From DATJUF01 sp035524095 (GTDB taxonomy: Bacteria; Desulfobacterota; Binatia; Binatales; Binataceae): 23,668 nucleotides of DNA. The translations under genes and the position numbers were made by a program. This document shows, one piece after another, positions 6,899 to 15,622 of the stretch. The stretch's first letter is position 1. Each line of letters starts with the position of its first letter. The stretch covers positions 1-23,668 of the forward strand of contig DATKPK010000236.1 of assembly GCA_035524095.1 (NCBI GenBank). Reading direction: 5' to 3'. The notes under the pieces were generated by a model that saw only the letters and a list, made by a program, of their open reading frames with translations, did no database searches and was not told where the DNA came from.

Positions 6899-7768
6899 TT
6901 ACAACAACGGATCGTTGGCGTGCATCGCCTCGAACGTCTCTTCATCGACTCCCGCCGGCGCCGCGCCAGGTAGCGGCGCAATCCGCTCGCCTCGCAGATA
7001 CAAAATCGGCCCCGATAACACGTATGCGCTCGCGATCATGCACGCGGTAAACTGCGGCATCGCCAACAACATCGCCGCGACCACTAACACGCCCGCCATC
7101 AACTCGAATTGCGCGCGCTTGCGCAGGTTGATCGCTTTGAAGCTTGGGTACGGCACTCGCGAGACCATCAGCGACGCGAGCGCGAGCATTACCGGCGCCA
7201 TCACCGCTGCGAGTGTCCGCGGCGAGTTCAACTCGAAATAGCTGTACGCCAGCACCAGTCCGGCAATCATCACCGCCGCCCCTGGTACCGGCAGCCCGGT
7301 AAACCGTCGCTTGTCGGCTGCTGCCGTCTGGATATTAAACCGTGCTAATCGCAGCGCCGCCGCCACCACGAAAAGCCCGCTAATCACCACCGCTGGCGCG
7401 CCCAACGGATGCAGCGCCCACGTATAGACCAGCGCTGCAGGCGCGACGCCAAACGCGATGACGTCAGACAAGCTGTCGTATTCTACCCCGAACTGACTGC
7501 TGCTATGCGATGCGCGCGCCACCCGCCCGTCCAGCGAATCGCACACAAATGCAACCATAATCATCAGGGCTGCGGTCTCGAAGTGCGACCCGATCGACGA
7601 TATCAGCGAGTAAAACCCGGCCAGCAACCCGAGCGACGTTATCGTCGCAGGCACCACGAACACCCCACGCCGAATCGGCTTAACGACCCCCTGCCGTTGG
7701 TCCGAACGCCCGCCAATTACTCGCATCCGCCGCCTATTCGCGGTCCGTCTAATTTCGCCATCGATCAT
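6899..7768 (-). CDS. pssA: CDP-diacylglycerol-serine O-phosphatidyltransferase
   Basis: An integral membrane enzyme of the CDP-alcohol phosphatidyltransferase family. It makes phosphatidylserine from CDP-diacylglycerol and L-serine. The full family motif D-x2-D-G-x2-A-R-x8-G-x3-D-x3-D is present: D77, D80, G81, A84, R85, G94, D98 and D102, the Mg2+ and substrate site. Six or more hydrophobic segments span residues 35-255. Homologues usually begin close to RRGVFVVP (33-40), so the first 30 basic residues are an extension or the start may be M15 (7726). The ATG at 7768 lies 3 nt after the psd stop. The order psd-pssA places two consecutive steps of phosphatidylethanolamine synthesis together, with the CdsA that supplies their precursor 5 kb upstream. 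Confidence 0.95.
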   Translation of the reverse strand: MIDGEIRRTANRRRMRVIGGRSDQRQGVVKPIRRGVFVVPATITSLGLLAGFYSLISSIGSHFETAALMIMVAFVCDSLDGRVARASHSSSQFGVEYDSLSDVIAFGVAPAALVYTWALHPLGAPAVVISGLFVVAAALRLARFNIQTAAADKRRFTGLPVPGAAVMIAGLVLAYSYFELNSPRTLAAVMAPVMLALASLMVSRVPYPSFKAINLRKRAQFELMAGVLVVAAMLLAMPQFTACMIASAYVLSGPILYLRGERIAPLPGAAPAGVDEETFEAMHANDPLL

Positions 7769-7771
7769 TGC

Positions 7772-8479
7772 TTAAACGGCTCCAATAGTCGCTATCACGC
7801 TCTCACCGGCCTGTACTCGCGCACCCGCCGCGACCGTCACGTGATAGCTCAGCGGAATGAAATGATCCACCCTGCTTCCAAACATAATCATTCCGACTCG
7901 CTGCCCGCGCACCAACACATCACCCGGCCGCTCGTGACACACTATCCGTCGCGCTAGGTATCCGGCTACCTGCATCATCGCGTAACGACGACCCGCGTTG
8001 TCTTCAATGAGGATTAGATTGCGCTCGTTATGCTCACTCGCATCGTCATGAAACGCCGCCCGGAACTCTCCCGCCGTATGCGTCACTGCTACGACGCGCC
8101 CCGTCACCGGCGCCCGATTCACATGCACATTCAACGGCGACATGAACACCGACACGCGATGGAACCGCTCACCTGATTCCCCAGGCAACGCTACCTCGCT
8201 GACCTCGGTGACTTTGCCATCAGCCGCGGAAATCACTGCACCTTCCGGAGCCGTCACGACCCGTTCAGGGTCGCGAAAAAATGAGCCAACAGCTATCGCC
8301 AGGACAATTAGAAGAAACGCGAGCGCGTCCCAACGAACGGCGTAAAGCAGAAACCCGGCGACCGCGATGGCCACCGTGTACGGCACGCCTTCAGGTGCAA
8401 TGCCGATTAACGCAGCGGCGCGCCCGATCCACACATTGGCATCAGGCGCATCGCTTGAACTATCCGCCGAACCAGGCAA
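7772..8479 (-). CDS. psd: Phosphatidylserine decarboxylase proenzyme, short (archaeal-type) form
   Basis: Psd decarboxylates phosphatidylserine to phosphatidylethanolamine and self-cleaves to create its pyruvoyl group. This 235-residue protein is the short type. Hydrophobic N-terminal segments (about residues 32-66) give membrane association. Then come FFRDPERVV (67-75), SAADGKV (84-90), the conserved PLNVHVNRAPVTG (115-127), and the cleavage site in MFGSRVDHF, with Ser202 expected to become the pyruvoyl residue. The start is uncertain: the TTG at 8479, only 8 nt after the ilvC stop, is the first available. It is followed immediately by pssA. Confidence 0.95.
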   Translation of the reverse strand: MPGSADSSSDAPDANVWIGRAAALIGIAPEGVPYTVAIAVAGFLLYAVRWDALAFLLIVLAIAVGSFFRDPERVVTAPEGAVISAADGKVTEVSEVALPGESGERFHRVSVFMSPLNVHVNRAPVTGRVVAVTHTAGEFRAAFHDDASEHNERNLILIEDNAGRRYAMMQVAGYLARRIVCHERPGDVLVRGQRVGMIMFGSRVDHFIPLSYHVTVAAGARVQAGESVIATIGAV

Positions 8480-8487
8480 AGCTATGC

Positions 8488-9504
8488 TTAGTTCCGTGCG
8501 CGATCAACCAGCCGATCGCTCCCAAGCCACGGCATAAACGACCGCAGCTTGCGCCCGACCTCTTCCACCGGATGCTGCTCGCCTTGCTTGCGCAAATCTT
8601 TGAACTTCGGCAGCCCCGCGCGATACTCAGCGATCCATTCGTTGGCGAATTTGCCGGATTGAATATCGGCGAGAATCTTCTTCATGGCCGCCCGCGTCGT
8701 CTCGTCAACCACCCGCTTGCCGCGCGTCATATCGCCATATTCAGCCGTATTGCTGATCGAATAGCGCATATTCGAGATGCCGCCTTCGTAGATCAGATCC
8801 ACGATCAGCTTGACCTCGTGAACGCACTCGAAATACGCCATTTCCGGCGCATATCCCGCTTCAACCAGCGTCTCAAAACCCGCACGAATTAGTTCCGTCA
8901 ACCCGCCGCACAGCACCGATTGCTCGCCGAACAAATCAGTTTCGGTCTCTTCGCGGAAGCTGGTCTCGATGATCGCCGCGCGCCCGCCGCCGATCGCGGA
9001 TCCATACGCCAGTCCTATCTTTTCCGTGTCACCCGACGGGTCCTGCTGGACCGCCAGAAGGCACGGCACGCCTCGCCCCTTCACGAACTCCGAGCGCACC
9101 AGATGGCCCGGCCCCTTCGGCGCGATCATAAACACATTTACGTCGGCTGGTGGCTGGATAAACTTGAAATGGATATTAAAACCGTGCCCGAACGCGAGAT
9201 ACTTGCCTTTCGTCAGATGGGGCGCGATCTCTTCGCGATAAACGTCGCTCGCCATCTCGTCCGGCACCAGCATCATAATGATGTCGGCCTCTTTGGCGGC
9301 TTCCGACGTTTCGAGAACCTTAATCCCCTGCTTGATTGCCTTTTCCGCTGTTGGACTGCCATTGCGCAACCCCACCCGCACGTCCATCCCGCTATCACGC
9401 AGATTCAGCGCATGAGCATGCCCCTGGCTGCCGAACCCCATGATCGCGATCTTCTTTGGCCGCAGGGCGCTCATATCGGCATCCCGATCGTAAAATACTT
9501 TCAT
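8488..9504 (-). CDS. ilvC: Ketol-acid reductoisomerase (class I)
   Basis: IlvC converts acetolactate or acetohydroxybutyrate to dihydroxy acids using NADPH and Mg2+, in the common valine/isoleucine/leucine trunk. At 338 residues it is the short class I form. The Rossmann motif is GFGSQGHAH (23-31), followed by the cofactor loop GLRNGSPT (45-52), consistent with phosphate binding by Ser/Thr and NADPH preference. Catalytic H107 lies in FGHGFNIHF. Metal ligands D190 and E194 (ETDLFGEQ) and E226 and E230 (AYFECVHE) are all present. It lies 21 nt after ilvN. Confidence 0.98.
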   Translation of the reverse strand: MKVFYDRDADMSALRPKKIAIMGFGSQGHAHALNLRDSGMDVRVGLRNGSPTAEKAIKQGIKVLETSEAAKEADIIMMLVPDEMASDVYREEIAPHLTKGKYLAFGHGFNIHFKFIQPPADVNVFMIAPKGPGHLVRSEFVKGRGVPCLLAVQQDPSGDTEKIGLAYGSAIGGGRAAIIETSFREETETDLFGEQSVLCGGLTELIRAGFETLVEAGYAPEMAYFECVHEVKLIVDLIYEGGISNMRYSISNTAEYGDMTRGKRVVDETTRAAMKKILADIQSGKFANEWIAEYRAGLPKFKDLRKQGEQHPVEEVGRKLRSFMPWLGSDRLVDRARN

Positions 9505-9525
9505 TTGATTTTTCTCTCGGCGCGG

Positions 9526-10047
9526 CTAGTCCCGCGCATGGCGATGGTTATTATGGCTCTCGGGCTGCACCGATCGCGCTGTCGTTATTTTCCCGGTCCG
9601 TACGATTTCTTTGATTCCTAGCGGTCGAATCAACTCAATAAACGCCCTAATCTTATCGCTGTCGCCCGTCACTTCGACGGTCACCGAGCGAGGGCCGATG
9701 TCCACGACATGCGCGCGAAAGGCCCCGACGATTGAGTCCATTTCTGATCGAGTCCGCTCGTCTACCGCGACCTTGACCATGATCAACTCGCGATCAACCG
9801 TTTCGACATCCTTGAAATCGGTGATCCGAATCACCGATACCAGTTTGTTGAGCTGCTTATTGATCTGTTCGAGGATCTGGTCGTCGCCCGACGACACCAG
9901 AACAATCCGCGACACGGTCGGATCCAGCGGATCCTCGTTGACCGTCAGTGACTCGATATTGAAACCGCGGCTCGAAAACAGGCCCGCTACGCGCGCCAAA
10001 ACGCCGAATTCATTCTCGACCAGAACCGATATCGTGTGTTTTGGCAT
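9526..10047 (-). CDS. ilvN: Acetolactate synthase small (regulatory) subunit
   Basis: The regulatory subunit that binds valine and activates the catalytic subunit IlvB/IlvI. The N-terminal ACT domain (residues 3-78) starts HTISVLVENEFGVLARVAGLFS and continues GFNIESLTV. The C-terminal ALS_ss domain (from about residue 85) contains RELIMVKV and the conserved IRAFIELIRPLGIKEIVRTGK. The length of 173 is normal. No catalytic subunit gene lies nearby: the upstream gene is a small DUF465-type protein, so IlvN is separated from IlvB in this genome. It is probably the second or third gene of a transcript ending with pssA. Confidence 0.97.
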   Translation of the reverse strand: MPKHTISVLVENEFGVLARVAGLFSSRGFNIESLTVNEDPLDPTVSRIVLVSSGDDQILEQINKQLNKLVSVIRITDFKDVETVDRELIMVKVAVDERTRSEMDSIVGAFRAHVVDIGPRSVTVEVTGDSDKIRAFIELIRPLGIKEIVRTGKITTARSVQPESHNNHRHARD

Positions 10048-10086
10048 CGTACGTCGGGATTCACTGCCTGCCTCGCGCTCCGCCCT

Positions 10087-10320
10087 TCAACGTGCGTCCG
10101 CGTGCTGATGGCGGCTAACGATCTCCATTATTTGATCCTTAGTCGCCAATTTCAATTTCTGTATGCGTTTGACTTCGACTTCTTCTTCAGAGCTGAGGTA
10201 GTGTTTGTGGCGGAAGGCTTCCAGTTGATGTTTGTACTCTAGATGCTTGCTATAGACTGCGCGTAGTTGCTCGTCATGTTCCGCGTACTGCTGGACTAGC
10301 TCTTCCTCGCGTCGTTCCAT
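10087..10320 (-). CDS. DUF465/YdcH-type small coiled-coil protein
   Basis: A 77-residue charged, helical protein. The pattern YAEHDEQLRAVYSKHLEYKHQLEAF, a loop with LSSEEEVEVKRIQ, then KLATKDQIMEIV matches the YdcH/DUF465 pattern I know: a heptad-like helix, then LKK-x-KL-x-LKD. The function of that family is not established. A strong GGAGAGG site sits 7 nt before the ATG, so the gene is real although its first 47 nt overlap the end of tsaB. It sits between tsaB and ilvN, probably translationally coupled to tsaB. Confidence 0.85.
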   Translation of the reverse strand: MERREEELVQQYAEHDEQLRAVYSKHLEYKHQLEAFRHKHYLSSEEEVEVKRIQKLKLATKDQIMEIVSRHQHADAR

Positions 10321-11086
10321 GGATTGCCTCTCCCGGTTTTAAGGCGGTGTGTTTAACGGTTGCATCCGGTGGCCGCACATAACGTGGCTCCAAACCCATG
10401 ATTGGCTCGAGATCACCTTCGACCACCCGCGCCGCACCCATTGCGGCTATAAAACCTCCGATGAGCTGCAACCGGGCATTTCCCACCACCTCGCCACGCC
10501 CGCCAATCTTGCTGAAATGCTCGCATGCCTCTTCGGCCTTAGCTTCGCCCGCAAAGATGACCCGTCCCTCGAGCTCATTTATCAGCAACTCAAGGTTAAC
10601 AACCCGATCATCTGATCTTCTTTCTAGCGCATCACCCTCGACGCGGTAAAGAGAAGCGTAGACTTCCCCCTTGCGCGCGTCGATAAGCGGACAAATTGTC
10701 GCACCGCTATCATCGGCTTCTACCGCCGCGCACAATGCGATCGCGTCAAGCGAGGGCACCCCCGCCACTTTTAGCCTCGACGCGAGCGCCAGCCCCTTCA
10801 CATAGCTGAGTCCAACGCGCAATCCCGTGAATGATCCGGGACCGATTCCTACTGCTATTCCCGCCAGCTCCTTGAATTTCAGGCGAGCCTGATTCATCAG
10901 AGCCGCGACCAGCTCGGGCAAGTCGGCTCCATGCGATTTCGCCCGATGCGCCACCGAAGCGAGCACCCGGCCACCACTTACGATTCCCAGATGTGCGCTT
11001 GAAGTTCCGGTATCGAGTCCCAGGACAGGGCCGGCTCCGGCCCCTGCCTTCAGCAGACCGTCAGCCAATAAGACGCGAGATATCAT
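10274..11086 (-). CDS. tsaB: tRNA threonylcarbamoyladenosine modification protein TsaB
   Basis: TsaB (YeaZ) is the scaffold partner of TsaD in making t6A37 in ANN-decoding tRNAs. The ASKHA-fold start is LGLDTGTSSAHLGIV (22-36), and the family hallmark GIAVGIGPGSFTGLRVGL (81-98) is intact. The protein is 270 residues, longer than the usual 220-240. About 20 extra N-terminal residues come from the ATG at 11086, which overlaps the last 26 nt of rseP; a TTG at 11068 is an alternative start. The Arg-rich C-terminal tail reads into the next gene. TsaD and TsaE are not in the window. Confidence 0.93.
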   Translation of the reverse strand: MISRVLLADGLLKAGAGAGPVLGLDTGTSSAHLGIVSGGRVLASVAHRAKSHGADLPELVAALMNQARLKFKELAGIAVGIGPGSFTGLRVGLSYVKGLALASRLKVAGVPSLDAIALCAAVEADDSGATICPLIDARKGEVYASLYRVEGDALERRSDDRVVNLELLINELEGRVIFAGEAKAEEACEHFSKIGGRGEVVGNARLQLIGGFIAAMGAARVVEGDLEPIMGLEPRYVRPPDATVKHTALKPGEAIHGTTRGRASPAVRGT

Positions 11087-12470
11087 TCACAATTACGAAC
11101 GCCATCAGTATCGCCAGCAGAAATAGCCCCACCTGCATCGCGATCTCGCGATGACGCAGTTTCATCGGCTCACCGCGCACCCCTTCAATCGCAAAGAACA
11201 GCAGATGGCCACCGTCGAGCAGCGGCACCGGAAACAGATTAATTATGCCGAGCTCCAGGCTCAGCATCACCGTGAACATCGCCACGTCAGAGAACCCCTG
11301 ATGGGCTTCCCTACCGGCTATCTGCGCGATCATGATCGGACCGCCAAGCGCCTGCCGTACCGGCGTGGCGCCCGAAATTATCTTGCCTATTCCAACCACC
11401 AGTGTCCCGGCCATCGATACCGACTCGCTGACGCCATCACCGATCGCTGCGAACGGCCCCTCGCGATGAGTGATCTCATCACCGCGTGGCGTTACTCCAA
11501 TCACCCAGGTCGGCGCTTTGGTGCCATAAATCGTCGGCTCATCGACCCGTTTCGGGTTGACGGTCAGGTGCAGAGTCTTCGTAGCATTCGTGGCATCCTT
11601 CCGTTCAATCGTCAGATTGATCGCATTCCCGCCACTCGCCTTGACCAGCGTCGATAACTCATCCCACGTTCTGATCGGCGAGGCGTTGACCGCCGTCACC
11701 CGATCACCAGGCCGCAGACCCGCGGCGTATCCCGGCAGATCTGTCGGTATCGATCCGAGCACCGGCAGCATGGTCGGCACGCCGACCATGAACACGACGG
11801 CCATCAGAATTGGTGCAAACAAGATATTCGAAGCTGGCCCCGCCAGCACGATTGCGAAGCGTTTGGCCAGCGGCTGGCTCGGAAAGGCTCTGGAATTATA
11901 CTGTTCGACCAGCGCCGACGGCTTTCCCTCACTCAGAATCTCACAGGCACGGCTCACCGATCCTGCCCGATCGATCGCCTGCAGCACGATCAGCTCTTCC
12001 GCCTTCAGTTCTCGGCCGAGAATGGCCTGCGCCCGATTCGCAGGCGTCTCGGCAATAGCGATCGCCGCCCCGTCCGCGCTACCGCCCGCGGCCAGTTGCG
12101 ATCCGTTCACCAACTCATCTGCTATCGCCTTGATCGCCGCTTCGCTTGGCGTCTCTTTCGCGATCCACTTCGTCCGCCTCGCCGCCTCTTCGAGATCAAG
12201 CAGAAGCTCCTTGATATATCCGAGCAGCGTCGCGTTGCTGGGTTCCTCGGCAACTTCATCGCCAAGCATCTTGACGTAACCGCCGAACGGCGTCGCCCCA
12301 AGGCAATAATCCGTCTCTCCGTAACGAATCCCAAATAGCCTTGGTGGATAGCCCACCGAGAAGCGCAGCACACGTACGCCCAAGCGTTTCGCCATCGCGA
12401 AATGCCCCGCCTCATGCACCACGATTAGAACCGCGAAGATTACGACCGCAGCGACGATGGAAGTGATCAT
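11061..12470 (-). CDS. rseP: Site-2-type intramembrane metalloprotease RseP with a cytosolic insertion
   Basis: An M50 family membrane protease that cleaves anti-sigma factors and signal peptides within the membrane. The zinc motif HEAGH (19-23) lies in the first membrane helix. The conserved FGGYVKMLGDE (62-72) follows, then LAGPASN (209-215), a single PDZ domain (about 237-330; GYAAGLRPGDRVTAVN) and the third zinc ligand region NLFPVPLLDGG (411-421) with D419. Unlike E. coli RseP it has one PDZ rather than two. Between GDE (72) and FPSQPLAKRFAIV (195-207) there are about 120 residues where the family normally has 20-30. This in-frame insertion is predicted cytosolic and includes a helix-turn-helix-like stretch near 160-180. 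It follows cdsA directly; dxr, which often separates them, is missing. Confidence 0.94.
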   Translation of the reverse strand: MITSIVAAVVIFAVLIVVHEAGHFAMAKRLGVRVLRFSVGYPPRLFGIRYGETDYCLGATPFGGYVKMLGDEVAEEPSNATLLGYIKELLLDLEEAARRTKWIAKETPSEAAIKAIADELVNGSQLAAGGSADGAAIAIAETPANRAQAILGRELKAEELIVLQAIDRAGSVSRACEILSEGKPSALVEQYNSRAFPSQPLAKRFAIVLAGPASNILFAPILMAVVFMVGVPTMLPVLGSIPTDLPGYAAGLRPGDRVTAVNASPIRTWDELSTLVKASGGNAINLTIERKDATNATKTLHLTVNPKRVDEPTIYGTKAPTWVIGVTPRGDEITHREGPFAAIGDGVSESVSMAGTLVVGIGKIISGATPVRQALGGPIMIAQIAGREAHQGFSDVAMFTVMLSLELGIINLFPVPLLDGGHLLFFAIEGVRGEPMKLRHREIAMQVGLFLLAILMAFVIVNDISRLIG

Positions 12471-12503
12471 ATTTTGAGGTTTAGAGCGGCCCCCGCGACC
12501 GCA

Positions 12504-13289
12504 TCAGTCCAGGCAATAGTAGGTTAAAACCGCCGCAAAGACTAGGCTGCATGCGCGGTCCATCAACCCGCCATGTCCTGGGAAAAGCCACCCGGAATCC
12601 TTCACTCCCGCAACCCTCTTGAACGCCGAATTCGCGAGGTCACCCGCCTGCGCCAGCACGCCAATACCCAATCCAATCAATATCGCCGACCGCGCCGTCC
12701 ATTCCGGCACCAGCCACGGCCGCAGAATCACCGCTGCGACGATCACCGCCGCTAATCCACCAATCGCACCTTCGACCGTCTTGTTGGGACTTACTCGCGG
12801 CAGCAGCTTGATCCGCCCAATCGATCGCCCGACGAAGTACGCCCCGCTGTCGCTTGCGACCACCAGCAGAATCATCAGGATGATCGCTCCGACTCCATGC
12901 GGCGCGTTGCGCAGCAGCGCAAAATACGGAAACAGCACTCCTACCCACAGAGCACCAAGCGCGATTAAGATTGGATTCACCGCAACTGCATCACTGCCGC
13001 GCCGCCCGACCCTCACCGTAAGCCCGATCATCCCCGCACCAATGAATGCCGGAACGATCCACGAATAGACCGCTACGTGCATGAGCATTGGAATCGACGC
13101 TGACGCTCCTAGGATGATCAAAATGACCATCGCGTCTCCACGCGCCTTGGTCATTGCCGCGACTTCGTAAAGGCCGATCGCGGTCAGGATCGCGATGAAC
13201 CCCGTGAAGATCGCGGCCGGCGCCCACAATACCACCCCGAGCAGCAGCGGTAATGCGACCGCTGCCGTCCAGAGCCTAGTTCGCAGCAT
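12504..13289 (-). CDS. cdsA: Phosphatidate cytidylyltransferase
   Basis: CdsA makes CDP-diacylglycerol from phosphatidate and CTP, feeding PssA encoded about 5 kb downstream. It is a polytopic membrane protein with about eight hydrophobic segments. The diagnostic signature is complete at the C-terminus: SAFKRVAGVKDSGWLFPGHG followed by GLMDR. I start at the ATG at 13289 (MLRTRLWTAAVAL), where CdsA proteins normally begin and which overlaps the uppS end by only 14 nt. The frame also extends to 13337 inside uppS, which is less likely. It is probably translationally coupled to uppS. Confidence 0.95.
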   Translation of the reverse strand: MLRTRLWTAAVALPLLLGVVLWAPAAIFTGFIAILTAIGLYEVAAMTKARGDAMVILIILGASASIPMLMHVAVYSWIVPAFIGAGMIGLTVRVGRRGSDAVAVNPILIALGALWVGVLFPYFALLRNAPHGVGAIILMILLVVASDSGAYFVGRSIGRIKLLPRVSPNKTVEGAIGGLAAVIVAAVILRPWLVPEWTARSAILIGLGIGVLAQAGDLANSAFKRVAGVKDSGWLFPGHGGLMDRACSLVFAAVLTYYCLD

Positions 13290-14088
13290 GCAGCCGGTCG
13301 CGTGGACCGCTTTCCACCATGCCGAAACGCCGCTCACGCCCTTGATAGGCCGCGAGCGCCTTCAGAAAATCGCGCTCGCGAAAGTCAGGCCACAACGTGT
13401 CGGTAAAATATAACTCGGTGTAGGCTAGCTGAAATAGCAGAAAGTTCGAGATCCGTAATTCACCCGAAGTGCGAATCAACAAGTCAGGATCGGGCATCCC
13501 AGCCGTCGCCAACTCATTTGCGACAACGTGATCATTAATCTGTTCTGGTCGCAGACGCCCCTCCGCCACTGCCTGCGCGATTCGCCGCGTCGCGCTTACG
13601 ATATCCTGCCGCCCGCCGTACGATAGCGCCAGCGCCGTCGTCAGTGAGCGATTCCCCGCCGTTATCTCCATCGTCTTATCGAGCGCGCGCCGCACCGTCA
13701 CCGGCAACTGGCTGGTATCGCCTAGTACTATCACGCGCACGTCACGTTTCATCAGCCGCTTGGTTTCGGTCACGAGGTAGCGATGAAACAACTGCATCAG
13801 GAAACGGACTTCCGCTGCCGGGCGTTGCCAATTCTCACTCGAGAACAAAAACAGCGTCAGGTACGGGATTCCCAATTCGCGTGCAGTTTCCACCACCGCC
13901 CGCACTGAATCCTTGCCTCGCCGATGACCTTCACAGCGCGCCAGCCCTCTTTGATAAGCCCAGCGCCCATTACCGTCCATTACGATTGCGACATGCCGCG
14001 GCAGACGCGACCGGTCGAGCTCAAATTCCGGATTGTCAATAAGCAAAGACGGCAATACCACTTTGCGGATGAAAGCCGCGGCGCCCAA
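13276..14088 (-). CDS. uppS: Undecaprenyl diphosphate synthase
   Basis: A cis-prenyltransferase that builds undecaprenyl diphosphate, the lipid carrier for peptidoglycan and other envelope polymers. Catalytic D38 lies in HVAIVMDGNGRWA. The family motifs GHRRGKDSVR, LFLFSSENWQRP, and the C-terminal PDPDLLIRTSGELRISNFLLFQ with YTELYFTDTLWPDF are all present. The open frame starts with a TTG at 14088; GTG at 14061 or TTG at 14055 would also give a family-like N-terminus, so the exact start is open. It lies 11 nt after the frr stop and overlaps cdsA. Confidence 0.97.
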   Translation of the reverse strand: MGAAAFIRKVVLPSLLIDNPEFELDRSRLPRHVAIVMDGNGRWAYQRGLARCEGHRRGKDSVRAVVETARELGIPYLTLFLFSSENWQRPAAEVRFLMQLFHRYLVTETKRLMKRDVRVIVLGDTSQLPVTVRRALDKTMEITAGNRSLTTALALSYGGRQDIVSATRRIAQAVAEGRLRPEQINDHVVANELATAGMPDPDLLIRTSGELRISNFLLFQLAYTELYFTDTLWPDFRERDFLKALAAYQGRERRFGMVESGPRDRLHAAN

Positions 14089-14099
14089 TGGCGACGCGA

Positions 14100-14654
14100 T
14101 CAGACCTCCATTATCTCGGCTTCCTTTGCAGTTAAGACGTGATCGATCTTTTCGATGTATTCAGTCGTGAGCTGCTGGACCTTGGCTTCGGCTGCGCGCA
14201 ATTCATCATCGCCGATCGCTTTGTCCTTATGCTGCTGTTTCAGCTTGTCGTTCGCGTCACGCCGATGGTTCCGAATTGACACGCGGAATTCCTCAGCGGT
14301 CTTGCGCACGTGCCGCACAAGGTCCTTGCGCCGATCTTCGTTCAACTCTGGAATCGGAATCCTGATCACCTTGCCGTCATTCATCGGATTCAGGCCCAAA
14401 TCGGAAGTCTGAATCGCCTTCTCGATCTCTGCCATCGCACCTTTATCGTACGGCGTGATTACCAGCAGCCGGGCCTCCGGCGCTGCCAATCCGGCAAGCT
14501 GCCGCAGTGGCGTCTTGGTCCCGTAATAATTGACGTGCAACCCTTCCAGTAACGCTGTCGACGCCCGTCCCGTCCGCACCCGGCTTAACTCATGGCGAAA
14601 GGCGTTAACCGCCTCATCCATCTCCATCTGCGCAAGTTCGATTTCCTCGTTCAT
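14100..14654 (-). CDS. frr: Ribosome recycling factor
   Basis: RRF splits post-termination ribosomes together with EF-G. The 184-residue length is standard. It is mostly helical, with the signature LSRVRTGRAS (24-33), then VNYYGTKTPLRQLA, LVITPYDKGAMAEIEKAIQ, and the conserved IRIPIPELNEDRRKDLVRHVRK. It sits between pyrH (122-bp gap) and uppS, the canonical order in many proteobacteria. Confidence 0.98.
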   Translation of the reverse strand: MNEEIELAQMEMDEAVNAFRHELSRVRTGRASTALLEGLHVNYYGTKTPLRQLAGLAAPEARLLVITPYDKGAMAEIEKAIQTSDLGLNPMNDGKVIRIPIPELNEDRRKDLVRHVRKTAEEFRVSIRNHRRDANDKLKQQHKDKAIGDDELRAAEAKVQQLTTEYIEKIDHVLTAKEAEIMEV

Positions 14655-14776
14655 GACTGTACCGGCTCAAGCGAATGCCGCTCCTCGCCTCATCATAGCT
14701 CACGGAATCCGCAGCACCCAATTTTCCACCGTTGCGCCCTCGGCTCCAGCGCCCAACTTCGGCTCGACAACCGGGA

Positions 14777-15535
14777 TCAATTCGCCTCGCCAGCACTCTC
14801 GACCCGCGTCCCTATCGCCTCACCCATCACCGCCCTCCGTATGTTACCGGGCTTGCGCAGGTTGAACACTATGATTGGCAGGTGATTGTCCATGCACATC
14901 GAGATCGCCGTCGAATCCATCACCTTGATATTCCGCTGCAAAACCTCGATGTAGGTCAGCCGGTCAAACCGATGCGCATCCGGGAACCGCAGCGGGTCGC
15001 GATCGTAGACGCCGTCCACCTGATGGGTCGCCTTGAGAATGATCTCTGCGCCGATCTCCATCGCCCGCAGACTCGCCGCCGTATCGGTTGTGAAATAGGG
15101 ATTCCCCGATCCCGCTGCGAAAATCACCACCCGGCCCTTCTCGAGATGGCGCACGGCTCGCCGCCGGATATATGGCTCGCATACTGCCTGCATCTCAATC
15201 GCCGACAGCACCCGCGTGGTCACGCCCAATTGTTCGAGCGCATTTTGCAGCGCCAGCGCGTTGATCGCCGTCGCCAGCATTCCCATCTGGTCCGCCGTCG
15301 AACGATCCATCCCGCGCGCTTCGTACTCGCTGCCGCGCAGAATATTCCCGCCGCCGATTACCAGCGCTAGTTCTATCCCCAGATGAGCGGCGAGCGTAAC
15401 TTCCTGAGCGACTACGGCAAGCGCATCAAGGTCAATTCCATGGCCCTGTGCAGGCGCCAGCGCCTCTCCGGAAAGCTTGAGCAATACACGCCGATAGCGC
15501 GGCTTGCCATTCCCGGCCGCTTCCGCTTCGCCCAT
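14777..15535 (-). CDS. pyrH: UMP kinase
   Basis: PyrH phosphorylates UMP to UDP and belongs to the amino-acid-kinase fold, acting as a hexamer. Motifs are YRRVLLKLSGEAL near the N-terminus, the LALVIGGGNILRG nucleotide loop, the UMP-binding GMLATAINALALQNALE, the GNPYFTTDTAASLRA region and LKATHQVDGVYDRDP. The ATG at 15535 (MGEAEAAGNGK) is preceded by GGAAG about 8 nt upstream and gives a family-like length of 252. The frame extends to a TTG at 15589, probably not used. It follows tsf closely. Confidence 0.97.
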   Translation of the reverse strand: MGEAEAAGNGKPRYRRVLLKLSGEALAPAQGHGIDLDALAVVAQEVTLAAHLGIELALVIGGGNILRGSEYEARGMDRSTADQMGMLATAINALALQNALEQLGVTTRVLSAIEMQAVCEPYIRRRAVRHLEKGRVVIFAAGSGNPYFTTDTAASLRAMEIGAEIILKATHQVDGVYDRDPLRFPDAHRFDRLTYIEVLQRNIKVMDSTAISMCMDNHLPIIVFNLRKPGNIRRAVMGEAIGTRVESAGEAN

Positions 15536-15622
15536 TTTTTCGACTTCCGCTCCCCTTCGCGTGCGGTTCCGCCCGTGAACCGGGACCAAACGCAGCCCGG
15601 GATTGGAATTAGTGTCTACTGA

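Noticed and set aside
12471..12503. Remnant of dxr between cdsA and rseP
   Set aside because: The gap is only 33 bases, too short for a recognisable remnant.
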